Of a stretch of 64,000 nt of DNA, positions 53,409-62,467 are shown in pieces. A program made the position numbers and the translations under genes. The notes under the pieces were generated by a model, which saw only the letters and a list, made by a program, of their open reading frames with translations, was not told the origin of the DNA and ran no database searches. The stretch is from positions 3,927,501 through 3,991,500 of the forward strand of contig NZ_CP157794.1 of the NCBI RefSeq assembly GCF_040111675.1, read 5' to 3'. Position 1 is the first letter of the stretch. Each line of letters opens with the position of its first letter. The DNA comes from Salinarimonas sp. Lineage in GTDB: Bacteria > Pseudomonadota > Alphaproteobacteria > Rhizobiales > Beijerinckiaceae.

Positions 53409-55120
53409 GGCGCGCCCCCGGTCGCGGCGTGCAGGCCCGCGAGATAGCCGAAGGTGAGCGCGGGCCCGAGCGTGATGCCCGGCCCGGGATAGCGCCCGCG
53501 CATGATCGACTGCATGTCGTTGCCCACCGCGTAGAGCCCCGCGATCGGCAGCCCGTCCGCGTCGAGCACGCGGCAGGCGAAGTCGGTCTTCAGCCCCGCC
53601 ACCGTGCCGAGGTCGGAGAGGGTCAGCTCGATGGCGTGGAAGGGCGGCTTCAGGATCGGGCCGAGGCAGGGGTTCGGGCCGTGGTCGGCATCGCCGAGAT
53701 AGCGGGAATAGACGTCCTCGCCGCGGCCGAACTCGGTGTCCCGGCCGGCCTTCGCGTCCTCGTTGAAGCGCGCCACCGTGGCGAGGAGACCGTCCCGGTC
53801 CACGCCGATCGTGTCGGCGAGGGCGGCGAGGCTGTCGGCGCTCTTCAGGTAGCCGGCTTCGCGATAGGGGCGCAGGTTGCGCGTGAACGGGATGATGGCG
53901 CCGAGCCCGTATCGCCAGACGAAGTCCGCGTCGCAGACGATGAAGGCCGGCAGGTTCCCGGTCTCGGCGTTGGAGCGCAGCAGCGCCTCGCCGAAGCGAT
54001 GGTAGGACACAGCCTCGTTGGTGAAGCGGCGCCCCGCCCGGTTGACCACGATCGAGCCGGGCTTGCCCCGGTCGGTCACCGTGTGCGGGTAGACCACCTT
54101 GCGCCCGTCGCGGCGGACATAGACGGAGGCCGGGCTCCAATAGGCGTTGTTGGTGTTCTCCGTGCCGAGCGCCCCGCCCGCCGCGACGCCGAGGTCGAGG
54201 CCGTCGCCGGTGGAGCCCGGCGCGAAGGGGCTGTCCGGGCTCGCGGCGGCGGGCAGCCAATCGCGGCGCTTCTCGACCGAATGCGAGAAGCCGCCGGTGG
54301 AGAGCACGATCCCGCGTCGGGCCACGAGCACCCGCTCGCCGGACGCGTCCGCGATCCGCAGCCCGATGGCGCGGCCGCCCTCCTTCAGGATCTCGCGGGT
54401 CGCGCACTCGGTGATTATCGTCACGTCCCGATCGACGAGCGACTTCAGGAGCCGCCCCGCGAGGGCGTTGCCGAGCACGAGGCGCGAGCCGCGGTGGTGG
54501 CGCAGGCGCTGGACGCCGTATTCCGAGACGAGCCGCGCGACGCGCAGGAAGGAGGCGGGCGCGCGCCACATCTTGCGGAAATGCGGCAGGTCCTCGCGCG
54601 CCACCATCATGCCGCCGAGAATGGTGAACTCGGGCAGCGGCGGGCGCAGCTTGCGGAACCAGGGGCCGAGGCTCGCCGCATCGAAGGCCACGGGCTCGAG
54701 CACCCGCATCCCCTCGCGCGCGCCCTCCAGATCCGGGTAGTAGTCCGGATAGAACGGCACGGGCTTGAGCCTCACCGCCGTGTGCGCCTCGAGGAAGGCC
54801 ACGGCCTCGCGGCCCTTCTCGACGAAGAGCCGGCGCGCCTCGCGCCCGTCGGGCGTCGGCACGGCGGCGTCGAGATAGCGCATCACCATCTCGGGATCGT
54901 CCGGCTCGCCGGCCTCCGCCATCTTGGCGTTGTCGGGCACGTAGACCATCCCGCCGGAATAGGAGGTGTTGCCGCCGACATACGCCGTCTTCTCGACGAC
55001 GGTGACGGAAAGCCCCTCGGCGGCGGCCGTGGCCGCGGCGGTCATGCCGGCGGCGCCGGCGCCGACGACGACGAGATCGCAGGTCGCGTCGGCCGAGGGA
55101 TCGCTGACGAGATCGCCCAT
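53405..55120 (-). CDS. FAD-dependent oxidoreductase, fumarate-reductase/ketosteroid-dehydrogenase fold
   Basis: 571 aa. The FAD-binding motif VVVGAGAAGMTAAATAAAEG is at about 17-36, with GGNTSYSGGMVYVP, VLSTGGFSHSVEKR and the C-terminal FAD motif GLYAVGNDMQSIMRGRYPGP. It belongs to the FAD-binding-2 family that dehydrogenates or reduces carbon-carbon bonds. No heme or covalent-flavin domain is seen. It lies 2 bp from the upstream epimerase gene and overlaps the downstream one. A desaturation or reduction step in the operon's pathway is the likely role. Confidence 0.85.
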   Translation of the reverse strand: MGDLVSDPSADATCDLVVVGAGAAGMTAAATAAAEGLSVTVVEKTAYVGGNTSYSGGMVYVPDNAKMAEAGEPDDPEMVMRYLDAAVPTPDGREARRLFVEKGREAVAFLEAHTAVRLKPVPFYPDYYPDLEGAREGMRVLEPVAFDAASLGPWFRKLRPPLPEFTILGGMMVAREDLPHFRKMWRAPASFLRVARLVSEYGVQRLRHHRGSRLVLGNALAGRLLKSLVDRDVTIITECATREILKEGGRAIGLRIADASGERVLVARRGIVLSTGGFSHSVEKRRDWLPAAASPDSPFAPGSTGDGLDLGVAAGGALGTENTNNAYWSPASVYVRRDGRKVVYPHTVTDRGKPGSIVVNRAGRRFTNEAVSYHRFGEALLRSNAETGNLPAFIVCDADFVWRYGLGAIIPFTRNLRPYREAGYLKSADSLAALADTIGVDRDGLLATVARFNEDAKAGRDTEFGRGEDVYSRYLGDADHGPNPCLGPILKPPFHAIELTLSDLGTVAGLKTDFACRVLDADGLPIAGLYAVGNDMQSIMRGRYPGPGITLGPALTFGYLAGLHAATGGAP

Positions 55121-55122
55121 GC

Positions 55123-56100
55123 TCAGCGCCCCTCCCAGCGGTCGCGGTTCGCCCGCATCCAGTCGGCGAAGGCGGCCACCGCCTCGTCGAGGCCGTGGCG
55201 CGGGCGCCAGCCGAGCTCCTCCGCCATCCGCGCGCAGGACAGGGGCCCGCGCATCACGGTCGTGTCGGTCCACGGCGCCGTTCCCGGGCCGACCTCGACG
55301 GCGGCGCCCGGCACCGCGCGGCGCACCGCCTCCGCGACCTCGCGCGTCGTGTGATTGCGCCCGGAACCGAGGTGATAGACCGTGTGGCGCAGGGCCGGCC
55401 CCTCCCACAGGGCGAGGAGGCCCGCCGCGCAGTCGGGCGCGAAGGTGAAGCTCGCCGCGAAATCGCCCCCCGAGGGCTCGCGGATCGCCTCCCCCGCGAG
55501 CGCCCGGCGCAGGAACTCGGGGATCGGCCCGCGCGGGCCGTCGAAGCTTCGGGGCACGAGCGGCGGGCCGAAGATCCACGACACGCGCACCGTCGCCGCC
55601 GAGAGGCCGTAGGTCTGCGCGTAGACGTCGAGCATCATCTCCGAGGAGCGCTTCGTCACGGCGTAGAGCGAGCGCGGCGTCGGCGGCGTGTCCTCGGGCA
55701 CGGGGGTCGTCGCATCGGGCAGCTGCTGGAAGACGGAGCCCGTCGAGACGAACAGGAAGCGCCGCCAGGAGAGCCGCCGCGCCGTCTCGAGCAGGAGCTG
55801 CGTCGCGGCGACGTTCGAGCGGAAGGTGGCGAGCGGCTGGGGGATGCCGAGCTTGTCGTTGGGGATCGCGGCGGTGTGGATCACGGAGTCGATGTCGTGC
55901 GCGGCCGCGAGCATGGTCAGCTCGTAGGGGTCGGCGAGATCGCAGCGCGCCCAGGTGACGCTCGGCCCGACGGCCTCGGCGTCCGCCTCGCGGAAGGTCG
56001 ACAGGTATTGCGCGACGACCGGGACGCCCCGGGCCGCGGCCTGACGGACGGTCTCGTAGCCGACATGGCCCATGCCGCCGGTGACGAGCAGCTTACCCAT
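55123..56100 (-). CDS. NAD-dependent epimerase/dehydratase (extended SDR) 2
   Basis: 325 aa. Rossmann motif GGMGHVGYE at 8-16. Active site in SLYAVTKRSSEMM. The C-terminal part GPLSCARMAEELGWRPRHGL resembles that of the next gene product, so the two are probably tandem duplicates. ATG 56100 overlaps the upstream gene by 8 bp. Confidence 0.87.
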   Translation of the reverse strand: MGKLLVTGGMGHVGYETVRQAAARGVPVVAQYLSTFREADAEAVGPSVTWARCDLADPYELTMLAAAHDIDSVIHTAAIPNDKLGIPQPLATFRSNVAATQLLLETARRLSWRRFLFVSTGSVFQQLPDATTPVPEDTPPTPRSLYAVTKRSSEMMLDVYAQTYGLSAATVRVSWIFGPPLVPRSFDGPRGPIPEFLRRALAGEAIREPSGGDFAASFTFAPDCAAGLLALWEGPALRHTVYHLGSGRNHTTREVAEAVRRAVPGAAVEVGPGTAPWTDTTVMRGPLSCARMAEELGWRPRHGLDEAVAAFADWMRANRDRWEGR

Positions 56101-57070
56101 GCTGGAGCGCTCCTTCTCTCGCGTTGTCGAAGGCGCGCCGCTCCGCCTCGAGCGTCGCGGCGAGACCGGCGCGGATGTCGAAGCGCGGGCGATAGCCGAA
56201 GGCGTCGGCCGCGCGGGCGCAGGACAAGGCGCCCTTGCGCGGCATGGGGATGCGCCCGGCGTGCCGGTACTCGCCCGGGCCCACCGAGAGGTCGGCGCCG
56301 GGCGCGAGCTCGCGCAGGATGGCGGCGATCTCGGCCAGCGACGGCGCGCTGTCGCTCGCCACGTGGTAGGCGTCGAACGGATGCTCGGCCAGGTCGAGCG
56401 CGCCGATCACGCCGGCGACGGCGTCGTCGAGATAGGTGTGGTCGATCCGGCTCTCGGCTCCGCAGGGCAGGTGCAGGGCCTCCCCGCGGGCGGCGGCGCG
56501 GACCAGGTTCACGGGTACGCGGTCGCGCGGGAAGCCGGGGCCGTAGACCCACGACGTTCGGATGTCGATGCAGTCGAGCCCGTGCGTCGCGCGGTAGCTG
56601 CGCCCGAGCTGCTCGACCGCCGCCTTGCTGACGCCGTAGGCGTAAAGCGGGGCGACCGGGTGCTCCTCGTCGATCCGCTCCGCCTGGAAGGCGCCGTAGA
56701 TCTCCTCCGAGCTGATATGGATCATCCGGCGCGTCCCGTGGCGCGCCATCGCCTCGAGCAGGTTCGCCGTGCCCTCGATGTTGACGCGCAGGAGTCGCGC
56801 CGGGGCCTCGAGCGAGGCGACGACCCCGACGATCGCCGCGCAATGCACCACGGCCCGCGGGCGATGGCGGGCGAGGATCGCGTCCACGGCCTCGCCGTCG
56901 CAGATGTCCGCGGCCTCGACCGCGAGCAGAGGCGCGCGCGCCGCCAGCGCGTCGAGCCCGCGGCGATCCCCCGCCTCGAGGTCGACGACGGCGTCGCCGC
57001 GGGCGAGGAGGGCGCGGGTGAGCGCCCCTCCCAGAAAGCCGCCGGCGCCGGTGACCAGGATACCCGACAT
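56093..57070 (-). CDS. NAD-dependent epimerase/dehydratase (extended SDR) 3
   Basis: 325 aa. Rossmann motif TGAGGFLGGA near 6-15. Active site in LYAYGVSKAAVEQL. ALSCARAADAFGYRPRFDI near the end parallels the adjacent paralogue. I choose ATG 57070. A GTG 9 bp upstream is possible. It lies 10 bp from the aldehyde dehydrogenase gene. Confidence 0.87.
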   Translation of the reverse strand: MSGILVTGAGGFLGGALTRALLARGDAVVDLEAGDRRGLDALAARAPLLAVEAADICDGEAVDAILARHRPRAVVHCAAIVGVVASLEAPARLLRVNIEGTANLLEAMARHGTRRMIHISSEEIYGAFQAERIDEEHPVAPLYAYGVSKAAVEQLGRSYRATHGLDCIDIRTSWVYGPGFPRDRVPVNLVRAAARGEALHLPCGAESRIDHTYLDDAVAGVIGALDLAEHPFDAYHVASDSAPSLAEIAAILRELAPGADLSVGPGEYRHAGRIPMPRKGALSCARAADAFGYRPRFDIRAGLAATLEAERRAFDNAREGALQHG

Positions 57071-57080
57071 GAACCGCACC

Positions 57081-58508
57081 TCACAGGTTGAACAGGACGA
57101 GACGTTCCTCGGTCATGTCGCGGATGGCGTAGCGCGGCCCCTCGCGCCCGATCCCGCTGTCCTTGACGCCGCCATAGGCGAGCTGGTCGGTGCGCCAGGT
57201 CGAGGTGCCGTTGACGATGACGCCGCCGGTCCTGAGCCGGCGAACGAGGGACATCGCCGTCTTCGTGCTGTCGGTGAAGATACCGCATTGGAGCCCGTAG
57301 CGGCTCTCCGAGATCTGCCGCACCGGCTCGTCGAGATCGTCGTAGGGAACGAGGCTCGCCACCGGGCCGAACACCTCCTCGCACACGACCTTCATCGTGG
57401 GCGTCGCGTCGGCGAGGAGGGTCGGCTCGTAGGCGGCGCCGTGGCGCTTGCCCCCGGCGAGGAGCCGCGCGCCCTCGGCGACCGCTTCCGCCACCCACGC
57501 CTCCACGCGCCGCGCGGCGGCCTCGTCGACGAGCGTGCCGACGTCGGTGCCCGGGGCGAGCGGATCGCCGATCCTCAGCGCGCGCATCTGCGCCGCGATC
57601 CGCTCGCCGAGCGCGCCGGCGAGGCGGCGGGGGACGTGGATCGTCTGCACGGAGATGCAGCTCTGGCCCGCGAGCCGCACCGCGTTGCGGGCGAGGATCG
57701 GCGCGATGGCGTCGAGATCCGCGTCCTCGCAGACGATGGTCGGCCCCGCGCCGCCGAGCTCGAGCGCGACCGGCTTGAGGCCCGCCCGCGCGCGGATGTC
57801 GGAGCCGGCGCGCGAGGAGCCCGTGAAGGTGATCATGTCGATCCGCGGATCGGAGACGAGCGCGCGTCCGGTCTCCGCGCCGCCGTGCACGATCTGGACG
57901 AAGCGCCGCGGCACGCCGGCCTCGTAGAGCAGCTCGACCAGCCGGTGGACGACGAGCGGGCATTGCTGCGGGGGCTTGATGATGCTCGCGTTCCCCGCCG
58001 CGAAGGCGGGGGCGAGCTTGTGGCAGGCGAGATTGAAGGGCGCGTTGAAGGGCGTGATCGCCGCGACGACGCCGATGGGAAAGCGCATCAGGAAGGCCAT
58101 CTTGCCGTGGCCCATGGCGCTGCCGTCGAGGGGCACGTGCGCGCCCTCGATGCGGATCGCCTCCTCGGCGGAGAGGGTGAGCGTGTCCATGGACCGCTTC
58201 ACCTCGCCCTCGGCGTCGCCGAGCGCCTTGCCGGTCTCGCGCGCCATGATCTCGCCGATCTCGGCGGCGTGCGCCACGACGAGGTCGGCGGCCCGGCGCA
58301 GGATCGCGGCGCGCTCGTAGGCGGGCATGGCGGCGACCTCGGGCGCGGCGCGCTTCGCGGCGGCGACGGCGGCGGCGACCTCGTCCGGACCCGCCGTCGG
58401 GGCGGTGGAGACGACTCCGCCGCGATACGGGTCGCGGCTCTCGAACGGGTCGCGGCCGGCGACCGGCGCGCCGTCGATCATGTGGGTCAGCGTTGCAGGG
58501 CTCGGCAT
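57081..58508 (-). CDS. NAD(P)-dependent aldehyde dehydrogenase
   Basis: 475 aa. Catalytic Cys284 (GQSCISVQ), general base Glu250 (VALELGGAGP), oxyanion Asn155 (TPFNAPFN), and NAD site TGSSRAG near 229-235. It resembles the lactaldehyde/succinate-semialdehyde group and should oxidise the aldehyde made by the adjacent ThDP enzyme or an upstream step. 40 bp separate the two genes. Confidence 0.9.
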   Translation of the reverse strand: MPSPATLTHMIDGAPVAGRDPFESRDPYRGGVVSTAPTAGPDEVAAAVAAAKRAAPEVAAMPAYERAAILRRAADLVVAHAAEIGEIMARETGKALGDAEGEVKRSMDTLTLSAEEAIRIEGAHVPLDGSAMGHGKMAFLMRFPIGVVAAITPFNAPFNLACHKLAPAFAAGNASIIKPPQQCPLVVHRLVELLYEAGVPRRFVQIVHGGAETGRALVSDPRIDMITFTGSSRAGSDIRARAGLKPVALELGGAGPTIVCEDADLDAIAPILARNAVRLAGQSCISVQTIHVPRRLAGALGERIAAQMRALRIGDPLAPGTDVGTLVDEAAARRVEAWVAEAVAEGARLLAGGKRHGAAYEPTLLADATPTMKVVCEEVFGPVASLVPYDDLDEPVRQISESRYGLQCGIFTDSTKTAMSLVRRLRTGGVIVNGTSTWRTDQLAYGGVKDSGIGREGPRYAIRDMTEERLVLFNL

Positions 58509-58548
58509 CGGGGCCTCTCCTCGGATGGGCGTGCGGGAGCGTTCGCGG

Positions 58549-60330
58549 TCAGGCGGGGCTCCAGGGCGCGCCGAAGGCGGGCTCGGGCGCCGGCAGCGGC
58601 GGGAGCTGCCAGGAGCCGGTGGAGGGCGGCTTCACGCCGGGATCGACCTCGAGATCGATCAGCGCCGGGCGGCCCGACGCGACGGCCTCGCGCAGCGCGT
58701 CGCGGAAATCGTCCGAGCGGCTCACCTTGACGCCGGAGACGCCGTGGGCGCGGGCGAGCGCGGCGAAATCGGGATTGTAGGGCTCGCCGTTCGGGCCGTG
58801 GGTGAAGCTCGTGCCGATCTCGCGGCCGCCGAACTGGCCGTGCTGGAGATCGCGGATCGCGCCCCAGGCATAATTGTTCCAGACCACCCAGATGGCCGGG
58901 ATGTCGTATTCGATCGCCGTGCACAACACGTGCGGCGCCATGGTGAAGCCGCCGTCGCCGACCACCGCGATGCAGGGCCGCTCGGGCGCCGCGAGCTTCG
59001 CGCCGAGCACGCCGCAGACGCCGAAGCCCATGGCCGAGTAGCCCCAGGTGTTGAGCATGCTGCGCGGCCGGCGGCACTCCCAGAACTGCATGAACCAATT
59101 GTGGTGCGAGCCGGAATCCGGCACGAGGATCGCGTCGTCCGGCGCGACCTGCCGGATGTCGGCGACGACCCGCTCCGGGCGCATCGGGTTCGTGTCGATC
59201 TCGAAATTCGGGGCGATGAAGGCCGTCCACTCCGCCCGCCAGCCGGCGATCCGCGCGAGCCATTCCCGGGTGCCCTCGTGACGCCCGATCCCGCGCCGGT
59301 CGAGCTCGGCGAGGAGCTGGCGCAGGAAGGTGCGCGCGTCGGCCTGGAGCCCGATCGCCGGCTCGTAGTTGCGGCCGAGCTCGCCCGCGTCGATGTCGAC
59401 GTGGATCAGCGTGGTCGGCGGGATGTTCCAGGAATAGCCCTGGCGCCAGGACGAGGCCGAGCGGTCGTCGAAGCGCGCGCCGACGGTGAGCAGCACGTCC
59501 GCGTGCCGGCCGGCCTGGTTCGCCGTGTAGGCGCCGTTGCGCCCGATGAAGCCGAGCGCCAGCGGGTCGGTCATGTCGAGCGTGCCCATCCCGTTGGGCG
59601 AGGCGACCTGCGGGATCTGCAGGCGATGCTGGAGCGCGGTGAGCTCCGCCCCGGCGTCGGAGAGGGTGACGCCGTGGCCGACGAAGATCAGCGGCGCGCG
59701 GGCGGCGAGAAGCAGGTCGACGACGGCGGAGACCGCCTCCGGCGCGGCGCCGGGACGATTGTCGATGCCGGCGCGGTCCATCGGGTCGAGCGCGACCTCG
59801 GCGCTCTCCTGGAAGAGGTCGTAGGGCACGTCGAGATTGACCGGCCCCGGACGCCCCGAGGTGAGGAGGTTCGTCGCCTGGCGCAGGGCGAGCGGCAGCA
59901 TCTCGACGCGGGTCGGCTGGAAGGAGCGCTTGACGAAGGGCTTGAGCGCCTCCGGGAAGCTCGCCTGGCCGTGCATGTAGGTTTCCTGGAACGGCCCGCG
60001 ATTGAACTGCGAGGTCGGCACGTTCGCCGTGATCGCCAGGAAGGCCGAGCTGTCCGCCTGGGCGCAGGCGAGCGACATCGGGATGTTGGCCGAGCCCGGG
60101 CCGCAGGAGGTGAGCGTCGCGACCGGCTGGTGCGAGACGCGGAAATAGGCGTCGGCCATGTGGCCCGCGGTCTGCTCGTGGCGCGGCGAGACGAGCCGGA
60201 TCCTGTCCTTGCGGTCGTAGAGCGCGTCGAGCATGCCGACGTTGCCGTGGCCGCAGATGCCGAAGACGTAGGGCATGCCCTCGCGGATCAGATGCTCGGC
60301 GATGAGATCGCCGCCTTTGGTCGAGGTCAT
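58549..60330 (-). CDS. thiamine-diphosphate-dependent enzyme, acetolactate-synthase-like
   Basis: 593 aa. Three ThDP-family domains: the PYR domain with catalytic Glu52 (SPRHEQTAGH), a central Rossmann-like domain (about 200-345), and the PP domain with the metal/ThDP motif from GDGGFTMAPH (about 458) to NN at 485-486. True IlvB is unlikely, because there is no ilvN and the context is catabolic. The reaction could be a decarboxylation, carboligation or C-C lyase. Donor and acceptor are unknown. Confidence 0.87.
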   Translation of the reverse strand: MTSTKGGDLIAEHLIREGMPYVFGICGHGNVGMLDALYDRKDRIRLVSPRHEQTAGHMADAYFRVSHQPVATLTSCGPGSANIPMSLACAQADSSAFLAITANVPTSQFNRGPFQETYMHGQASFPEALKPFVKRSFQPTRVEMLPLALRQATNLLTSGRPGPVNLDVPYDLFQESAEVALDPMDRAGIDNRPGAAPEAVSAVVDLLLAARAPLIFVGHGVTLSDAGAELTALQHRLQIPQVASPNGMGTLDMTDPLALGFIGRNGAYTANQAGRHADVLLTVGARFDDRSASSWRQGYSWNIPPTTLIHVDIDAGELGRNYEPAIGLQADARTFLRQLLAELDRRGIGRHEGTREWLARIAGWRAEWTAFIAPNFEIDTNPMRPERVVADIRQVAPDDAILVPDSGSHHNWFMQFWECRRPRSMLNTWGYSAMGFGVCGVLGAKLAAPERPCIAVVGDGGFTMAPHVLCTAIEYDIPAIWVVWNNYAWGAIRDLQHGQFGGREIGTSFTHGPNGEPYNPDFAALARAHGVSGVKVSRSDDFRDALREAVASGRPALIDLEVDPGVKPPSTGSWQLPPLPAPEPAFGAPWSPA

Positions 60331-60349
60331 GCGACCGTCTCCTCGTTCG

Positions 60350-61906
60350 TCATGAAAGCGCTTCGTCGGGGGTGCGCGGCCGCGCGACGTCTTGGGGGGC
60401 GCCCGCCCCCGGCGGTCCGTCGCGGCGGCGACGCCGCCGCCGCAGGGCGGCCACGATCGGGCTGAGCCAGATCAGGATGGCGAGGACGCCGAGGCCCGCC
60501 GCGATCGGCCGGCCGAAGAAGGCGGTGAGGTCGCCGCGCTGGGCGATCATCGCCTGCATGAAGTTCTGCTCCAGCAGCCCGCCGATCACCATGCCGAGGA
60601 TCAGCGGCGCCACGGGAAACTCGTTCTCCTGCATGAAGAACGACACGATGCCGGCGACGAGCGCGATCCAGACGCCGAGCATGGAATTGTTGATCGCGTA
60701 GGCGCCCACCATCGTGAACACGAGGACGATGGGCATCAGCACCGTGCTGGGCACGCGCAGGAGCTGGCTCGCGAGCCGGATGGCGACGTAGCCGACCGGG
60801 ATCAGCACCAGGTTCGCCACGAAGAAGGACACGAAGATCGAGTAGACCAGCGGCGCGTTCTCGACGAACACCATCGGCCCCGGCTCCAGGCCCTTGAGGA
60901 AGAGCACCCCGATCACGATGGCCGTGACCGAATCGCCCGGGATGCCGAAGACGAGCGAGGGCACCCAGGTGGTGGAGGTGGCGGAATTGTTCGAGGCGCT
61001 CGCCGCGACGATGCCCTCCGGATGGCCCTTGCCGAAGCGCTCGGGCGTCTTCGAGAACCTGCGGGCGAGCGCGAAGGAGACCCAGGCGGCGATGTCGGAT
61101 CCCGCGCCCGGCAGCGCGCCGATCAGCGTGCCGATGCCCGAGCCGCGGGCGAGGTTCGCCCTGTAGCGCCAGATGGTGCGGCAGGCCGCGCCGACATCGA
61201 TGCGCTGGACCTTCGCCGCGCGCCCGTCCCCGCGCGGCGGGTGGATCAGGCAGCGCAGCACCTCGGCGACGGCGAAGACGCCGATCATCACCGGGATGAA
61301 GTGGATGCCCTCCATCAGCGTCAGCGTGCCGAAGGTGAAGCGCGGCTGGCCCGAGATCATGTCGAGGCCCACCGTGGCGAGGAGGAGCCCGATCGAGAGC
61401 GAGACGAGGCCCTTCACCGGGTTCGAGGCCGCGACCAGCGCCGCCGTGCTCAGGCCGATCACCGCGAGCCAGAAATACTCGTAGTACTGGAACTCGAGGG
61501 CGAACTCGGCGAGCCACGTCGCCGAGAAGGCGAGCGCCAGCGTGCCGACGAGGCCGCCGACGACGGAGCAGAGCAGCGAGATCATCAGCACGGTGCCGCC
61601 CTCGCCGCGCAGGGTCATCTCGTGCGCCTCCTCGGCGTAGGCGGCCGAGGCCGGCATGCCGGGGATGCGCAGCAGCGCGCCCGGCAGGTCGCCGGCGAAG
61701 ATCGCCATGGCGACGGCGGTGGCGATGGCGGCGAGCGCCGCGACGGGCTCCATGAAGAAGGTGATCGGCACGAGCAGCGCCACGGCGACGGTGGCGGAGA
61801 TCCCCGGCATGGCGCCGGCGAAGATGCCGAAGACGCAGGCCCCGAGGATCACGGCCAGGATCTCCAGCCGGAACACGAGCGCGAAGGCGGCGAGGAGCGC
61901 GTCCAT
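60350..61906 (-). CDS. tripartite tricarboxylate transporter, large permease (TctA family)
   Basis: 518 aa, about 12 hydrophobic segments. The family motif GAMPGISATVAVALLVPITF lies near 31-50, followed by GDLPGALLRIPG and the second-half repeat GALPGAGSDIAAWVSFALAR. The C-terminus is Arg-rich. It forms the transport channel with the TctB and TctC products. The tctB gene ends 3 bp upstream. Confidence 0.93.
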   Translation of the reverse strand: MDALLAAFALVFRLEILAVILGACVFGIFAGAMPGISATVAVALLVPITFFMEPVAALAAIATAVAMAIFAGDLPGALLRIPGMPASAAYAEEAHEMTLRGEGGTVLMISLLCSVVGGLVGTLALAFSATWLAEFALEFQYYEYFWLAVIGLSTAALVAASNPVKGLVSLSIGLLLATVGLDMISGQPRFTFGTLTLMEGIHFIPVMIGVFAVAEVLRCLIHPPRGDGRAAKVQRIDVGAACRTIWRYRANLARGSGIGTLIGALPGAGSDIAAWVSFALARRFSKTPERFGKGHPEGIVAASASNNSATSTTWVPSLVFGIPGDSVTAIVIGVLFLKGLEPGPMVFVENAPLVYSIFVSFFVANLVLIPVGYVAIRLASQLLRVPSTVLMPIVLVFTMVGAYAINNSMLGVWIALVAGIVSFFMQENEFPVAPLILGMVIGGLLEQNFMQAMIAQRGDLTAFFGRPIAAGLGVLAILIWLSPIVAALRRRRRRRDGPPGAGAPQDVARPRTPDEALS

Positions 61907-61909
61907 GGC

Positions 61910-62392
61910 TCAGCTCACCAGCCAGAGCTCGATCACGCCGAAGGGCAGCGGCACCCGCAGCCATTGGGCGAAGAGCACGTGGATGCACGCCGTCGTCGCC
62001 AACGCGATGGCGAGGCTCGATCCCAGCCGCCGCGGCCCGCGGGTGACGACGAGGAGCCCCGTCAGCATCAGGGCCGCCGTGAGCAGGAAGCCGAGCCGCT
62101 CGGAGAGCAGGACGTAGAACAGGACGCTGCCGACGACCGCCGCGAACAGCCCGTAGGAGCGCGGCTGCCGCGCCCAGCCCTCCAGCCGGGCCCAGCCCTC
62201 GCGCGGGAGCGCACGCAGCCCGTTGACGACGAGGATCACGCCGCCGAGACCCATGGCGATGGCGATCATCCGCGGGAACAGGCTCGGGCCGTAGGGCACG
62301 CCGGGCATGGTGCGGAACGAGCCCGCATGGACGAAGGCGAAGATCGCGATGGCGAGCACGATCGCGCCGGCGATGGCGTCGTTGACCTTCAT
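61910..62392 (-). CDS. tripartite tricarboxylate transporter, small permease (TctB family)
   Basis: 160 aa with four predicted helices (about 6-24, 43-60, 78-96, 104-150). Typical size and position between the tctC and tctA genes. SLFPRMIAIAMGLGGVI is a conserved region. Confidence 0.88.
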   Translation of the reverse strand: MKVNDAIAGAIVLAIAIFAFVHAGSFRTMPGVPYGPSLFPRMIAIAMGLGGVILVVNGLRALPREGWARLEGWARQPRSYGLFAAVVGSVLFYVLLSERLGFLLTAALMLTGLLVVTRGPRRLGSSLAIALATTACIHVLFAQWLRVPLPFGVIELWLVS

Positions 62393-62467
62393 CGGAAACG
62401 TCCTGTCACGGGGGAGCGCAAGGCCGGCCGGGCGCGCGCGGCGTCCGGCCGGGAAGCGGGCGCGGGG

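Noticed and set aside
58549..60330. Biosynthetic acetolactate synthase (ilvB)
   Set aside because: No ilvN or ilvC nearby, and the gene is embedded in a Tct/aldehyde dehydrogenase/SDR catabolic operon.
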